64,000 nucleotides of DNA from Rhodosalinus sediminis (lineage in GTDB: Bacteria > Pseudomonadota > Alphaproteobacteria > Rhodobacterales > Rhodobacteraceae). Below, one piece after another: positions 8,377-22,866 of the stretch. Where the stretch lies: assembly GCF_003385555.1 (NCBI RefSeq), contig NZ_QOHR01000006.1, forward strand, positions 1 through 64,000, written 5' to 3'. How positions within the stretch are numbered: the stretch's first letter is position 1; each line of letters opens with the position of its first letter. The translations under genes and the position numbers were made by a program. A model generated the notes under the pieces. That model saw nothing but the letters and a program-made list of their open reading frames with translations. It did no database searches and was not told where the DNA came from.

Positions 8377-9471
8377 ATGAACATCCAGATTTCCGATCTC
8401 GACCGGACGCCCGACCGCGACGAGGCCGAGGCCGCGCTCGCCAAGCTCCGCCGGTGGATGGAGCACGCGAGCGACGCGGAGATCGACGCCCTCGACCCCA
8501 TGATGCGGCGGCTCCTGTCCGGCGACGGCGGCTATCCGGACCTCTCGCGCGTCTACCCGGAGGGCTTCGCGGCCGACGCCGCCTATCGCGCGACGCTGCC
8601 CGATCTGCAGAACGGCCCCGCCGCGCTGATCCGCGGCGCGCGCCGGCCGATCCAGCACGTCGGCATCTCCAACTTCCGCCTGCCCATCCGCTTCGCCACG
8701 CGCGGCGGCGGGGAGATGACGCTCGAGACCTCGGTGACGGGCACCGTCAGCCTCGACGCCGAGAAGAAGGGCATCAACATGAGCCGCATCATGCGGAGCT
8801 TCTACACCCACGCCGAGCGGGTGGTGAGCTTCGCGGTGATCGAGGCGGCGCTCGACGACTACAAGACCGACCTCGAGACGCTCGACGCGCGCATCCAGAT
8901 GCGGGCCTCCTTCCCGATGAAGGTGGAGAGCCTGCGCTCGGGCCTCGCGGGGTATCAGTATTACGACATCGCGCTCGAACTCGTGGAGCGCGCGGGCGTG
9001 CGCCGGCGCATCCTGCACCTCGACTACGTCTATTCCTCGACCTGCCCCTGTTCGCTGGAACTCTCGGAGCACGCGCGGCGCGAGCGCGGGCAACTGGCGA
9101 CGCCCCACTCGCAGCGCTCGGTGGCGCGCATCTCGGTGGAACTGACCGAGGATGGCTGCCTCTGGTTCGAGGACCTCGTCGAGATGTGCCGCGCCGCCGT
9201 GCCGACCGAGACGCAGGTCATGGTCAAGCGCGAGGACGAGCAGGCCTTCGCCGAGCTCAACGCCGCCAACCCGATCTTCGTGGAGGACGCCGCGCGCCTC
9301 TTCGCCGCCGAGCTGGAGCGCGACGCGCGCGTGGGCGACTTCCGCGTGGTGGCGAGCCACCAGGAAAGCCTGCACAGCCACGACGCGGTCTCCGTGCTGA
9401 CGGAGGGCGAGACCTTCGCCGGCGAAAGCCTCGACCCGCGGCTCTTCGGCACGCTGGTTCACCCGGGCTGA
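8377..9471 (+). CDS. folE2: GTP cyclohydrolase FolE2 (type IB)
   Basis: A 364-residue FolE2/MptA-type GTP cyclohydrolase I, which makes dihydroneopterin triphosphate from GTP, the first step to tetrahydrofolate. The family hallmark STCPCSLELSEHARRE carries the catalytic cysteine; VGISNFRLPI and KKGINMSR are also typical. Unlike FolE it does not strictly need zinc, and in many bacteria it is induced by zinc limitation. The start at 8377 follows a GAGAGGGCAGG ribosome-binding region. Its folate product feeds, indirectly, the methyl cycle encoded downstream, but there is no sign of co-transcription with that unit. Confidence 0.9.
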   Translation: MNIQISDLDRTPDRDEAEAALAKLRRWMEHASDAEIDALDPMMRRLLSGDGGYPDLSRVYPEGFAADAAYRATLPDLQNGPAALIRGARRPIQHVGISNFRLPIRFATRGGGEMTLETSVTGTVSLDAEKKGINMSRIMRSFYTHAERVVSFAVIEAALDDYKTDLETLDARIQMRASFPMKVESLRSGLAGYQYYDIALELVERAGVRRRILHLDYVYSSTCPCSLELSEHARRERGQLATPHSQRSVARISVELTEDGCLWFEDLVEMCRAAVPTETQVMVKREDEQAFAELNAANPIFVEDAARLFAAELERDARVGDFRVVASHQESLHSHDAVSVLTEGETFAGESLDPRLFGTLVHPG

Positions 9472-9504
9472 GCCCGCCTCACGGGGGCGTGACGCCGGCG
9501 CGCG

Positions 9505-9532
9505 TGTGACATCGCGCGGGGCGCGCTATATC
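9505..9532 (+). promoter_or_regulatory. Possible promoter of RND efflux operon
   Basis: TGTGAC (9505-9510) and TATATC (9527-9532) are 16 bases apart, with the -10 in a short AT-rich island about 30 bases before the adaptor start. The -35 is weak. Confidence 0.35.
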
Positions 9533-9563
9533 GTGACGTCGTTCGTAATCACGGGACGCGCGC

Positions 9564-10712
9564 ATGCTCCGGCAACTTTTCCTCTCGCTCGGCGTGATCG
9601 CGGGCACCGTGGCGCTCTGGATCGCCTATGTGCCTGCCGCGATGCCCTTTCTCGACCGGATCGGCGTGCTCGACCTCGTGGGCGTCGAGCATGCCGAGGC
9701 GGAGGACGCCGGCGGCGGCGGCGGCTGGGGTGGCGGCGGGCCGGCCACGGTGGTCGCGGCGCCGGTGGGCGAGGGGCGCATCGGCGATCGCGTGGTCGCC
9801 ATCGGCGACGGCGAGGCGCTGCGCCGGGTTGAACTGCGCGCCGAGGCGACGGGCCAGATCGTCGAGATCGGCGTCGCGCCGGGCGCGCGCATCGAGAAAG
9901 GCGCGCTCGTCGTGCGCCTCGACGACGAGGCCGAGCGCATCGCGCTCGAGCGCGCGCGGCTCACCCTCGACGACGCCCGCGATCAGGCCGGGCGGCTGGA
10001 GCGGCTGAGCGACACGGGCGCGGTCACCGACGTGCGCCGGCGCGAGGCAGAGCTCGCGCTGCGCCAGGCCGAGCTCGCCGTGCGCGAGGCGGAATACGAC
10101 CTCGCCGAGCGGCGCGTGCGCGCGCCCATCGCCGGCTGGACCGGCGTGCCCGGGATCGAGGTGGGCGACCGCGTGCGCGCCGGCGACACGCTGATCACGA
10201 TTACCGACCGTTCCGAAATCCTGATCGATTTCCGCGTGCCCGAGCGTGTGGCGAGCCGGGTCGCGCCGGGCATGGCGCTCGAGGCGCGGCCGCTCGCGCT
10301 GCCCGACCGCCGGCTCGCGGGCGAGGTGCGGGCGGTGGACGCGCTCGTCGATCCGGCGAGCCGGACCCTGCGCGTGCAGGGGCGCGTGGATAACGACGCC
10401 GACCTCCTGCGCGGCGGCATGGCCTTCGAGGTGGCGCTCGACTTCCCCGGCGAGACGCTGCCGGCGGTCGATCCGCTCGCCGTGCAATGGTCGGGCGAGG
10501 GGTCCTACGTCTGGGCGGTGCGCGAGGGGACGGCGACCCGCGTGCCGGTGACGATCCGCCAGCGCGACGCCGACCGGGTGCTGGTCGAGGGCGATCTCGC
10601 CCCGGACGAGCGCGTGGTCACCGAGGGCGTGCAGGGCCTGCGCCCCGGCGCGGAGGTCCGCGTGGCCGAGCCGCAGGCGGCGCGCGCCGCCCCGGCGCAG
10701 CGCAAGCTTTGA
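9564..10712 (+). CDS. RND efflux periplasmic adaptor subunit
   Basis: A 382-residue membrane-fusion protein linking an inner-membrane RND pump to an outer-membrane channel. It has an N-terminal hydrophobic anchor (residues about 5-25), a glycine patch GGGGGWGGGG near residue 53, then the lipoyl/barrel-sandwich element ELRAEATGQIVEIGVAPGARIEKGALVVRL. A short alpha-helical hairpin and the second lipoyl half (RVRAPIAGWTG, GVPGIEVGDRVRAGDTL) follow, with a beta-barrel after them. The start at 9564 lacks a strong ribosome-binding site. The pump gene begins 10 bases after its stop. Substrates cannot be inferred. Confidence 0.85.
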   Translation: MLRQLFLSLGVIAGTVALWIAYVPAAMPFLDRIGVLDLVGVEHAEAEDAGGGGGWGGGGPATVVAAPVGEGRIGDRVVAIGDGEALRRVELRAEATGQIVEIGVAPGARIEKGALVVRLDDEAERIALERARLTLDDARDQAGRLERLSDTGAVTDVRRREAELALRQAELAVREAEYDLAERRVRAPIAGWTGVPGIEVGDRVRAGDTLITITDRSEILIDFRVPERVASRVAPGMALEARPLALPDRRLAGEVRAVDALVDPASRTLRVQGRVDNDADLLRGGMAFEVALDFPGETLPAVDPLAVQWSGEGSYVWAVREGTATRVPVTIRQRDADRVLVEGDLAPDERVVTEGVQGLRPGAEVRVAEPQAARAAPAQRKL

Positions 10713-10722
10713 GGGTGCCGCG

Positions 10723-13700
10723 ATGATGGAGAGCGCCAACCGCACCGCCGAGGGCGGCACCGCACTTTTCGTGCGCCGCCCGATCCTCGCCTATGTCCTG
10801 AGCGCGCTCATCGTGCTCGCGGGGGTGGCCGCGCTCCTCGGCGCCGAGATCCGCGAGCTGCCCAACGTGGACCGCCCGGTGGTCACGGTGACGACGGAGT
10901 TTCCCGGCGCCGCGCCCGAGACCCTCGATCAGGAAGTGACCGGGCGGATCGAGGGGGCCGTGGGCCGCGTGGCGGGCATCCGCGCGATCTCGTCGAACTC
11001 CCGCTTCGGGCGCAGCCGCGTGACGCTCGAGTTCAACGAGAGCGTGGATGTCGACGTCGCCGCGACCGACGTGCGCGACGCGGTGGCGCGCATCGCGGGG
11101 CAGCTCCCGGAAGAGGCCGAGGAGCCCGAGGTGGTCAAGGCCGACGCCGACGCGCAGCCCGTCGTGCGCGTCGCCGTCACCTCGCCCACCCGCGCGCCGC
11201 AGGATCTGACGCGCATCGTCGAGGACCGGGTCGAGGACCGGCTGATCTCGATCGAGGGGGTGGCCGACCTGCAGGTCTACGGCGACCGCGCGCCGATCTT
11301 CCGGGTGGACGTGGACCTCGCCGCGCTGGCGAGCCGGGGGCTGACGCTGGCCGATATCCGCGCGGCGCTCGGCGACGCGGGCTTCAACGCCGCCGCCGGC
11401 GATCTCTCCGGCGCGCGTTCCTCGATCAACGTGCGCACCACGGCGATGCTGACCGTGCCGGCGGATTTCGAGGACCTGAAGCTCGCCGAGAACGTGGCGC
11501 TCGGCGACGTGGCGACGGTCACCCTCGGCCCCGCGCCGGACGAGACGGTGCTGCGCGCCAACGGCGAGACGGGCGTCGGCATCGGGGTGATCCGGCAGGC
11601 CGGGAGCAACACGCTCGACATCTCGGCGGCCGTGCGCGCCACGGTGGCCGAGCTCGACCGGACGCTGCCCGAGGACGTGGCGATCTTCGTCACCTCGGAC
11701 GACGCCATCTTCATCGAGGACGCGATCCGTGAAGTTGTCAAGACGCTCGCCGCGGCGACGCTGATCGTGGTGGCGGTGATCTTCGTCTTCCTGCGCGACG
11801 GGCGGGCGACGCTAATCCCGGCGGTGACGATGCCCGTCGCGCTCATCGGCACGCTCGCCGCGATCTGGGTCGTGGGCTTCTCGGTCAACATCCTGACGCT
11901 TCTGGCGCTGGTGCTCGCCACCGGGCTCGTCGTGGACGACGCGATCGTCGTGCTCGAGAACATCGTGCGCCGCCGGTCCGAGGGGATGGGCGCGCGCGCC
12001 GCCGCGGTGCTCGGCGCGCGGCAGGTCTTCTTCGCGGTGGTCACCACGACGGCGACGCTCGCCGCGGTCTTCGTGCCGCTGAGCTTCCTGCCGGGGCAGG
12101 CGGGCGGGCTCTTCCGCGAGTTCGGCTTCACGCTGGCGATGGCTGTCGCGCTGTCGAGCCTCGTGGCGCTGACGCTCTGCCCCGTGCTGGCGAGCCGGCT
12201 GCTGACGTCGGAGGCGGGCGCGCCCCGGCGCGGGCCGGTCGCCCGGGTGGGGGGCGCGCTGGTGGCGCTCTACGCGCGCACGCTGCGCTGGGCGCTCGCC
12301 GCGCCGCTCGTCGTCGTGGTCGCCGCGGCGCTCTTCGCGGCGACGGCGGTTTTCGTGGTCGACGGCATCCGCCAGGAACTCACCCCGCGCGAGGATCGCG
12401 CGGTCGCGCTCCTGAGCGTGCGCGCGCCGCAGGGCGTCTCGCTCGACTACACGCTCGACAAGATGCGCGAGATCGAGGCGGCGGTGGCGCCCCTGCGCGA
12501 GACGGGCGAGATCGAGAACGTCTTCTCCATCGCCGGCTTCGGCTCCGACAGCCGGGGGTTCATGGTGTTCTCGCTCTCGGACTGGGGCGAGCGCGCGCGC
12601 AGCCAGGACGCCATCGTGGGAGAGATCAATGGCAAGCTGCGCGGCATCGTCGGCGTGCGCGCCTTCGCGATCCAGCCGAACTCCCTCGGCATCCGGGGCG
12701 CGGGGCGGGGCCTGAGCTTCGCGATCACGGGCGACGCCTACGACCAGCTCGGCGAGGTGGCGCAGCGCCTCGTCGCGCGGATGCAGGAGGAGCCCGCCTT
12801 CGGCAGCGTGCGCCTCGACTACGAGCTCACGCGCCCGCAGCTCTCGGTGGAGATCGACCGCACCCGCGCGGCCGACCTCGGCATCGACATCACCGGGCTC
12901 GGGGGTGCGCTGCGCGCGGTGCTGAACGGGCTCACCGTGGGCTCGGTCTTCGTCGGCGACGAGGCGATCGACGTGCAGATGCTCTCGACCGCCGATCCGG
13001 TGAACGACCCGGGCGATCTGCAGAACATCTTCGTGCAGGCGGGCTCGGGGCAGATGGTGCCGATGGCGAGCTTCGTGCGCCTGACCGAGGAGGCCGTCGC
13101 GCCGGAGCTCGGCCGCGAGGGACAGCAGCGCGCGGTGGAGATCACCGCCTCGCTCACGCCCGAGCTCGCCCTCGGCGACGCGCTCGCGCGGGTGGAGGCG
13201 GTGGGCGAGGACGTGCTCGCCGAGGAGAACCGCATCGTGCCCTTGGCCGAGGCTGCTACGCTCGACCAGACGAACGCCGGCATCCTCGCGGTCTTCGGCT
13301 TCGCCATCGCGGTCGTCTTCCTCGTGCTCTCGGCGCAGTTCGAAAGCTTCGTCTCGGCGGTGGTGGTGATGGCGACGGTGCCCCTCGGCCTCGCCTGCGC
13401 GGCTTTCGCGCTCCTCTTCACGGGGCAGAGCCTCAACGTCTATTCGCAGATCGGGCTGATCATGCTGATCGGCATCATGGCGAAGAACGGCATCCTGATC
13501 GTGGAGTTCGCCAACCAGCGCCGCGAGACGGGATCGGGCGTGCGCGATGCGATCCTCGACGCGGCGACGATCCGCCTGCGCCCGGTGATGATGACGATGA
13601 CCTCGACCGTTCTGGGCGGTCTGCCGCTGATCCTCTCGTCGGGGGCGGGCGCCGAGGCGCGCAGCGCGCTCGGCTGGGTCATCGTCGGCGGCCTCGGCCT

Positions 13701-13824
13701 CGCCACGCTGGCGACGCTCTACCTGACGCCGGTGGCCTATCTGCTGCTCGCGCGCTTCTCGAAGCCGCGCTCGGAAGAGGCGCGACGCCTGACCCGCGAG
13801 CTCGAGGAGGCGCTCGCCGGCTGA
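10723..13824 (+). CDS. RND-family multidrug efflux pump
   Basis: A 1033-residue inner-membrane RND transporter of the AcrB/MexB superfamily that uses proton influx to export compounds from periplasm and membrane. The first helix begins FVRRPILAYVLSALIV. The proton-relay residues are present: paired Asp in GLVVDDAIVVLENI (helix 4) and Lys in GIMAKNGILIVEFANQR (helix 10). The two large periplasmic loops have the expected size. ATG occurs at both 10723 and 10726. Neither a TolC-like channel nor a regulator lies nearby, so the channel must be encoded elsewhere. It is probably co-transcribed with the adaptor. Confidence 0.92.
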   Translation: MMESANRTAEGGTALFVRRPILAYVLSALIVLAGVAALLGAEIRELPNVDRPVVTVTTEFPGAAPETLDQEVTGRIEGAVGRVAGIRAISSNSRFGRSRVTLEFNESVDVDVAATDVRDAVARIAGQLPEEAEEPEVVKADADAQPVVRVAVTSPTRAPQDLTRIVEDRVEDRLISIEGVADLQVYGDRAPIFRVDVDLAALASRGLTLADIRAALGDAGFNAAAGDLSGARSSINVRTTAMLTVPADFEDLKLAENVALGDVATVTLGPAPDETVLRANGETGVGIGVIRQAGSNTLDISAAVRATVAELDRTLPEDVAIFVTSDDAIFIEDAIREVVKTLAAATLIVVAVIFVFLRDGRATLIPAVTMPVALIGTLAAIWVVGFSVNILTLLALVLATGLVVDDAIVVLENIVRRRSEGMGARAAAVLGARQVFFAVVTTTATLAAVFVPLSFLPGQAGGLFREFGFTLAMAVALSSLVALTLCPVLASRLLTSEAGAPRRGPVARVGGALVALYARTLRWALAAPLVVVVAAALFAATAVFVVDGIRQELTPREDRAVALLSVRAPQGVSLDYTLDKMREIEAAVAPLRETGEIENVFSIAGFGSDSRGFMVFSLSDWGERARSQDAIVGEINGKLRGIVGVRAFAIQPNSLGIRGAGRGLSFAITGDAYDQLGEVAQRLVARMQEEPAFGSVRLDYELTRPQLSVEIDRTRAADLGIDITGLGGALRAVLNGLTVGSVFVGDEAIDVQMLSTADPVNDPGDLQNIFVQAGSGQMVPMASFVRLTEEAVAPELGREGQQRAVEITASLTPELALGDALARVEAVGEDVLAEENRIVPLAEAATLDQTNAGILAVFGFAIAVVFLVLSAQFESFVSAVVVMATVPLGLACAAFALLFTGQSLNVYSQIGLIMLIGIMAKNGILIVEFANQRRETGSGVRDAILDAATIRLRPVMMTMTSTVLGGLPLILSSGAGAEARSALGWVIVGGLGLATLATLYLTPVAYLLLARFSKPRSEEARRLTRELEEALAG

Positions 13825-14248
13825 CCGGCGCGCGCCCCCGTGGAGCGCTTCCCCTCCAGCGACCTGCCCGACCCATCCGCCGGCGGCGCCCCCCGCGCCG
13901 CCGGGCGGCGCGCGCATCGATCAATTCCTGAGCAGGAAGCGGGGGTTAGCCGCGCTGCAGCGTCGATGTCGCAAAACATCATTGAACTGTCGCAAACAGT
14001 CGTTATGACTCGGGTCCATCGCAGGGCCGCGTCACGAGGACGCGGCGTCATCTGCCCGACGGCCACGCCGCGGGCGCCGGAGGCGAGACGCCCGGCGCCG
14101 CGCGGCCCGGACACCGGAGCGCCCGCGACAGCGTGAGCGCGTGTCCCACCGGCCGGAGCGAGGGCGAACGACAGGGACCATCGAGCGTCGCGCGGCCGCC
14201 GGAGCCTCCGGCCGCCGCGTACGGCGCCGAGCGCACAGGGAGACCCGC
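13825..14248. other. Control region before methyltransferase operon
   Basis: A 424-base spacer. It begins with GC-rich inverted repeats after the pump stop (around 13877-13915), which may end the efflux transcript. It then has an unusually AT-rich patch with a promoter and two palindromes (13965-14009, listed separately). It ends with a leader of about 230 bases containing a long imperfect hairpin at 14191-14219 (CGCGGC-C-GCCGGA against its complement with one mismatch). No convincing gene is present. Confidence 0.5.
13965..14009 (+). promoter_or_regulatory. Promoter with two palindromic operators
   Basis: TTGAAC (13982-13987) and TATGAC (14004-14009) form a promoter with 16-base spacing. 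Palindrome 1 is GATGT-CGCAAA-ACATC (13965-13980), immediately upstream of the -35. Palindrome 2 is ACTGT-CGCAA-ACAGT (13986-14000), between -35 and -10. Both share TGTCGCAAA and their centres are about 20-21 bases apart, two helical turns, so the same protein could bind both on one face. Occupancy of site 2 should block RNA polymerase, suggesting a repressor. Confidence 0.55.
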
Positions 14249-15940
<1,692 letters not shown>

Positions 15941-15977
15941 TCCGGCCGCCGGGGCGCCCGCGCGCTTCGATCCTCTG

Positions 15978-16056
15978 CATGATGATCATGAAGCATCCGC
16001 GGATGCCCCGGCCCCGCGCGACCTGTAGACAGGCCCGCGACCGGGCCGCGGCCCGG
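15978..16056 (+). repeat. Four palindromes in spacer before metH
   Basis: The 134-base spacer between the methyltransferase and the first metH gene carries four perfect inverted repeats: CATGAT-G-ATCATG (15978-15990), GCATCCGCGGATGC (15993-16006), CCTGT-AG-ACAGG (16022-16033) and CCGGGCCGCGGCCCGG (16041-16056). None is followed by a T-run. They could adjust mRNA stability or processing, or hide an internal operator. I cannot match them to a known riboswitch. Confidence 0.5.
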
Positions 16057-16074
16057 ACCGCAAGGGAGTAATCC

Positions 16075-19775
<3,701 letters not shown>

Positions 19776-19819
19776 GCGGCCGCGCCAGACCCCCGATCAT
19801 CACAGGGAGATCGATCATC

Positions 19820-21004
19820 ATGGCCAACACCTGGCTCTTCACCAGCGAATCCGTGTCCGAGGGGCACCCCGACAAGGTCTGTGACCGGATCTCGGACACG
19901 ATCCTCGACGCCTACCTGCGCGAGGCGCCCGACGACGCCCGCGTGGCGGTCGAGGCGCTGGCGACGACCAACCACGTCACCGTGGCGGGCGAGGTGCGCG
20001 GACCCGACAGCGTGCTGCGCTCGGTCGAGGACCTGGTGCGCGAGGCGGTCAAGGACATCGGCTACGACCAGCTCGGCTTCGACTGGCGCAACGTTGAGGT
20101 GATCAACCGCCTGCACGCGCAGTCCGGCGACATCGCGCAGGGCGTGGACGAAGGCGACAAGGGCGAGGAAGGCGCCGGCGATCAGGGCATCATGTTCGGC
20201 TACGCCTGCAACGAGACCGAAGAGCTCATGCCCGCGCCGATCCAGTTCGCGCATCGCATCCTGCGCAACATGGCCGAGGACCGGAAGGCGGGCAAGCGCC
20301 CCGAGTTCGGCCCCGACGCCAAGAGCCAGGTGACGCTGAAGTACGAGGACGGCAAGCCGGTGGGCATCGACGCCGTGGTCGTCTCCACCCAGCACGACGA
20401 GGACGTGAGCAGCGACCAGGTGCGCGCGCTCGTCAAGCAGTACCTCGACGACGCGCTGCTCGAGGGCTGGACGGTGCCCGACGACCGCCTCTTCGTGAAC
20501 CCGACCGGGCGCTTCGTCCTCGGCGGGCCCGAGGGGGACGCGGGCCTCACCGGCCGCAAGATCATCGTGGACACCTACGGCGGCGCGGCGCCGCACGGCG
20601 GCGGCGCCTTCTCCGGCAAGGACCCGACCAAGGTGGACCGCTCGGCGGCCTACGCCGCGCGCTATCTGGCGAAGAACGTCGTGGCCGCCGGCCTCGCCGA
20701 CAAGTGCCAGATCCAGCTCGCCTACGCGATCGGCGTGCCGGAGCCGGTCGCCGTCTACGTCGAGACCTTCGGCACCGGCAAGGTCGATCAGGCCAAGCTC
20801 GGCGAGACTCTGCGCGAAATGGTGCGCCTGACGCCGCGCGGCATCCGCGAGCAGCTGGGCCTGCTGAAGCCGATCTACGCGCGCACCGCGGCCTACGGCC
20901 ACTTCGGCCGGCCCACGGACGCCGACGGCGGCTTCGGCTGGGAGCGCACGGACCTCGCGCCGGAGCTCGCCCGCGCCTTCGGCCACTCGGTCGCCGCGGA
21001 GTGA
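19820..21004 (+). CDS. metK: S-adenosylmethionine synthetase
   Basis: Methionine adenosyltransferase (394 aa), making SAM from methionine and ATP in the cytoplasm. Signature stretches are complete: [16 protein letters not shown], the [15 protein letters not shown] hexapeptide region, and [19 protein letters not shown] for the phosphate site. The start at 19820 follows CACAGGGAGA and gives the normal family N-terminus. Its place after the betaine methyltransferase and methionine synthase suggests it supplies SAM for bulk methylation rather than only for housekeeping, although it may be the cell's only metK. The S-adenosylhomocysteine hydrolase that would close the cycle is not in the window. 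Confidence 0.96.
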   Translation: MANTWLFTSESVSEGHPDKVCDRISDTILDAYLREAPDDARVAVEALATTNHVTVAGEVRGPDSVLRSVEDLVREAVKDIGYDQLGFDWRNVEVINRLHAQSGDIAQGVDEGDKGEEGAGDQGIMFGYACNETEELMPAPIQFAHRILRNMAEDRKAGKRPEFGPDAKSQVTLKYEDGKPVGIDAVVVSTQHDEDVSSDQVRALVKQYLDDALLEGWTVPDDRLFVNPTGRFVLGGPEGDAGLTGRKIIVDTYGGAAPHGGGAFSGKDPTKVDRSAAYAARYLAKNVVAAGLADKCQIQLAYAIGVPEPVAVYVETFGTGKVDQAKLGETLREMVRLTPRGIREQLGLLKPIYARTAAYGHFGRPTDADGGFGWERTDLAPELARAFGHSVAAE

Positions 21005-21130
21005 TCGCGCCGGCCGCGCGCCGGTGACACCGACCATCGGGGGCGTCGCGCATCGCGCGGCGCCCTCGGCATTTGCACCGGGGGCGCCGCGGTGCGACAC
21101 CTGCGCCGACACCCCTTGGGAGGAGACGAC

Positions 21131-22597
21131 ATGCACGCAGCCGCCGCCGCACGCGCCGGGATCGAGGACGCCGGGCTCCTGCGCGACCGCGCGCTCGTCG
21201 CGGGCATCTGGATCGCGGGGACCGGGACCCTCGCCGTGACCGACCCCGCCACCGGGGAGGAGATCGGCACCATAGCCGCGCTCTCGGGCGAGCAGTCGGG
21301 CGAGGCGGTGGCCGCCGCCGACCGCGCCTTCGCCGACTGGGCCGGGCGGCTGCCGCAGGAGCGATCGGCCATCCTGCGCCGCTGGTTCGAGCTGATGACC
21401 GAGGCGCGCGAGGATCTGGCGCGGATCATGGTGCTCGAGCAGGGCAAGCCGCTTTCGGAGGCGCGCGGCGAGATCGACTACGCCGCCTCCTTCGTCGAGT
21501 TCTACGCCGAGGAGGCGAAGCGCCCCAACATCGAGGGCGTGACCTCGCATCTGCCCGACGCGGAGGTGGAGCTCTGGCTCGAGCCCGCGGGCGTCGCGGC
21601 GCTGGTGACGCCGTGGAACTTCCCCTCGGCGATGCTGACGCGCAAGGCCGCCGCGGCGCTCGCCGCGGGCTGCCCGGTGCTCGCCCACCCGTCCGCCGAG
21701 ACGCCCTTCTCGGCGCTCGCGCTCGGCGTGCTCGCGGAGCGCGCGGGGCTCCCCGAGGGCGTGCTCAACATCGTCACCGGCGAGGCGCCCGAGGTCGTCG
21801 CGCCCTGGACCGCCGACGCGCGGGTGCGCGCGCTCTCGTTCACCGGCTCGACGGAGGTCGGGCGGCTTCTCTACCGGCAATCGGCCGAGACGGTGAAGCG
21901 GCTGGTCCTCGAGCTCGGAGGGCACGCGCCGGTGATCGTCTTCGCAGACGCCGATCTCGATCACGCGGTGGCCGAGACGCTCAAGGCGAAGTTCGCCACC
22001 TCCGGGCAGGACTGCCTCGGCGCGAACCGCATCTACGTCGAGCGCGGCATCTACGACGCCTTCGCCGCGCGCTTCACGGAGGCGGTCGCGGCGCTCAGCG
22101 TCGGCCCCGGCCTCGACGATCCCGACATCGGCCCGCTGATGAACGCCCGCGCCGTCGAGAAACAGGCCGCGCATGTCCGCGACGCGGTGGAGCAGGGCGC
22201 GCGCGTCCTCTGCGGGGGCGAGGGGCACGCCGCGGGCGATCTCTTCTACGCGCCGACGGTCCTCGCCGATGTGCCCGACACCGCGCGCATCATGGCCGAG
22301 GAGACCTTCGGCCCCGTCGCGCCGCTCACGCCCTTCGACGACGAGGCGGAGGTCGTCGCCCGCGCCAACGCGAGCGAATATGGCCTCGTCGCCTATGTCC
22401 ACAGCCTCGACCCGCGGCGGATCTACCGCCTCTCTCGCGCGCTGCAGTTCGGCATGGTCGCGGTCAACCGCACCAAGGTCACCGGCGCGCCGATCCCCTT
22501 CGGCGGCATGAAGCAATCCGGCCTCGGCCGCGAGGGCGCGCGCCGCGGGATGGAGGAGTTCATGGAGATCAAATACGTCTGCCGCGACTGGCGCTGA
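21131..22597 (+). CDS. NAD(P)-dependent aldehyde dehydrogenase, GabD-like
   Basis: A 488-residue aldehyde dehydrogenase. Visible elements are the cofactor region TPWNFPSAMLTRKAAAAL, SFTGSTEVGR, the general base in LELGGHAP, the catalytic cysteine in TSGQDCLGANRIYVE, and EETFGPVAPL with a late GGMKQSGLGREG. NFPSAMLTRK and the cysteine context most resemble succinate-semialdehyde dehydrogenase (GabD). The position behind metK raises the possibility of betaine aldehyde or another amino-aldehyde as substrate, which sequence alone cannot settle. GGGAGGAGA precedes the start. It lies 126 bases after metK and may be in the same transcript. Confidence 0.75.
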   Translation: MHAAAAARAGIEDAGLLRDRALVAGIWIAGTGTLAVTDPATGEEIGTIAALSGEQSGEAVAAADRAFADWAGRLPQERSAILRRWFELMTEAREDLARIMVLEQGKPLSEARGEIDYAASFVEFYAEEAKRPNIEGVTSHLPDAEVELWLEPAGVAALVTPWNFPSAMLTRKAAAALAAGCPVLAHPSAETPFSALALGVLAERAGLPEGVLNIVTGEAPEVVAPWTADARVRALSFTGSTEVGRLLYRQSAETVKRLVLELGGHAPVIVFADADLDHAVAETLKAKFATSGQDCLGANRIYVERGIYDAFAARFTEAVAALSVGPGLDDPDIGPLMNARAVEKQAAHVRDAVEQGARVLCGGEGHAAGDLFYAPTVLADVPDTARIMAEETFGPVAPLTPFDDEAEVVARANASEYGLVAYVHSLDPRRIYRLSRALQFGMVAVNRTKVTGAPIPFGGMKQSGLGREGARRGMEEFMEIKYVCRDWR

Positions 22598-22806
22598 GGC
22601 GCGGCTGTTCGCGGTGACCCGGCAACGCCATTCCGTCCGTCGACGCGCGCGCGGGTGAGTCTCGCGGGCTCAGGTCAGGGGCCCGCCACACTCCGCCCGG
22701 TCGTGAGAGCCGTCCGGCGCCCCCGATGCAGCCGGTCGTGAGGCGACCCGGCGCAGGCCGGGTGCAGGCGTCGCGCGCCGGTTAACCGGCGAAGGGGCGG
22801 CCCGGT

Positions 22807-22836
22807 GCCCGGCCCGGGGGTGCCCCCGGGCCGGGC
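22807..22836. terminator. 14-bp perfect GC hairpin between convergent genes
   Basis: A perfect 14-bp inverted repeat (22807-22820 with 22823-22836) consisting only of G and C, centred on TG, lies between the convergent aldehyde dehydrogenase and helicase genes. It has no T-run, but its strength and position suggest a bidirectional stop or a block to 3' exonucleases. The rest of the 269-base spacer shows nothing else clear. Confidence 0.5.
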
Positions 22837-22866
22837 CGTCGGTGTCAGGCCGCGCCGCGCCGGCGC

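Noticed and set aside
5836-9462. A 1208-codon open frame on the minus strand, and similar giant frames such as 16908-19619 minus, 37469-39715 plus and 39706-42258 plus
   Set aside because: They lie opposite well-identified genes (metZ, folE2, metH, importer genes). Their translations are Arg/Ala/Gly/His-rich and carry no domain. Long antisense frames are expected at this GC content.
13840-14136. A 98-codon frame between the RND pump and methyltransferase genes
   Set aside because: It runs across the predicted promoter and operators, has no ribosome-binding site, and its translation resembles noise.
14010-14248. An SAH riboswitch before the methyltransferase or metH genes
   Set aside because: The leader regions lack the GAGGAGCGCUGC and matching pseudoknot pattern I associate with that class; only unrelated hairpins are present.
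19776-19819. A SAM or SAM/SAH riboswitch directly before metK
   Set aside because: The 44-base gap is too short and shows only a GATCATC direct repeat and a ribosome-binding site.
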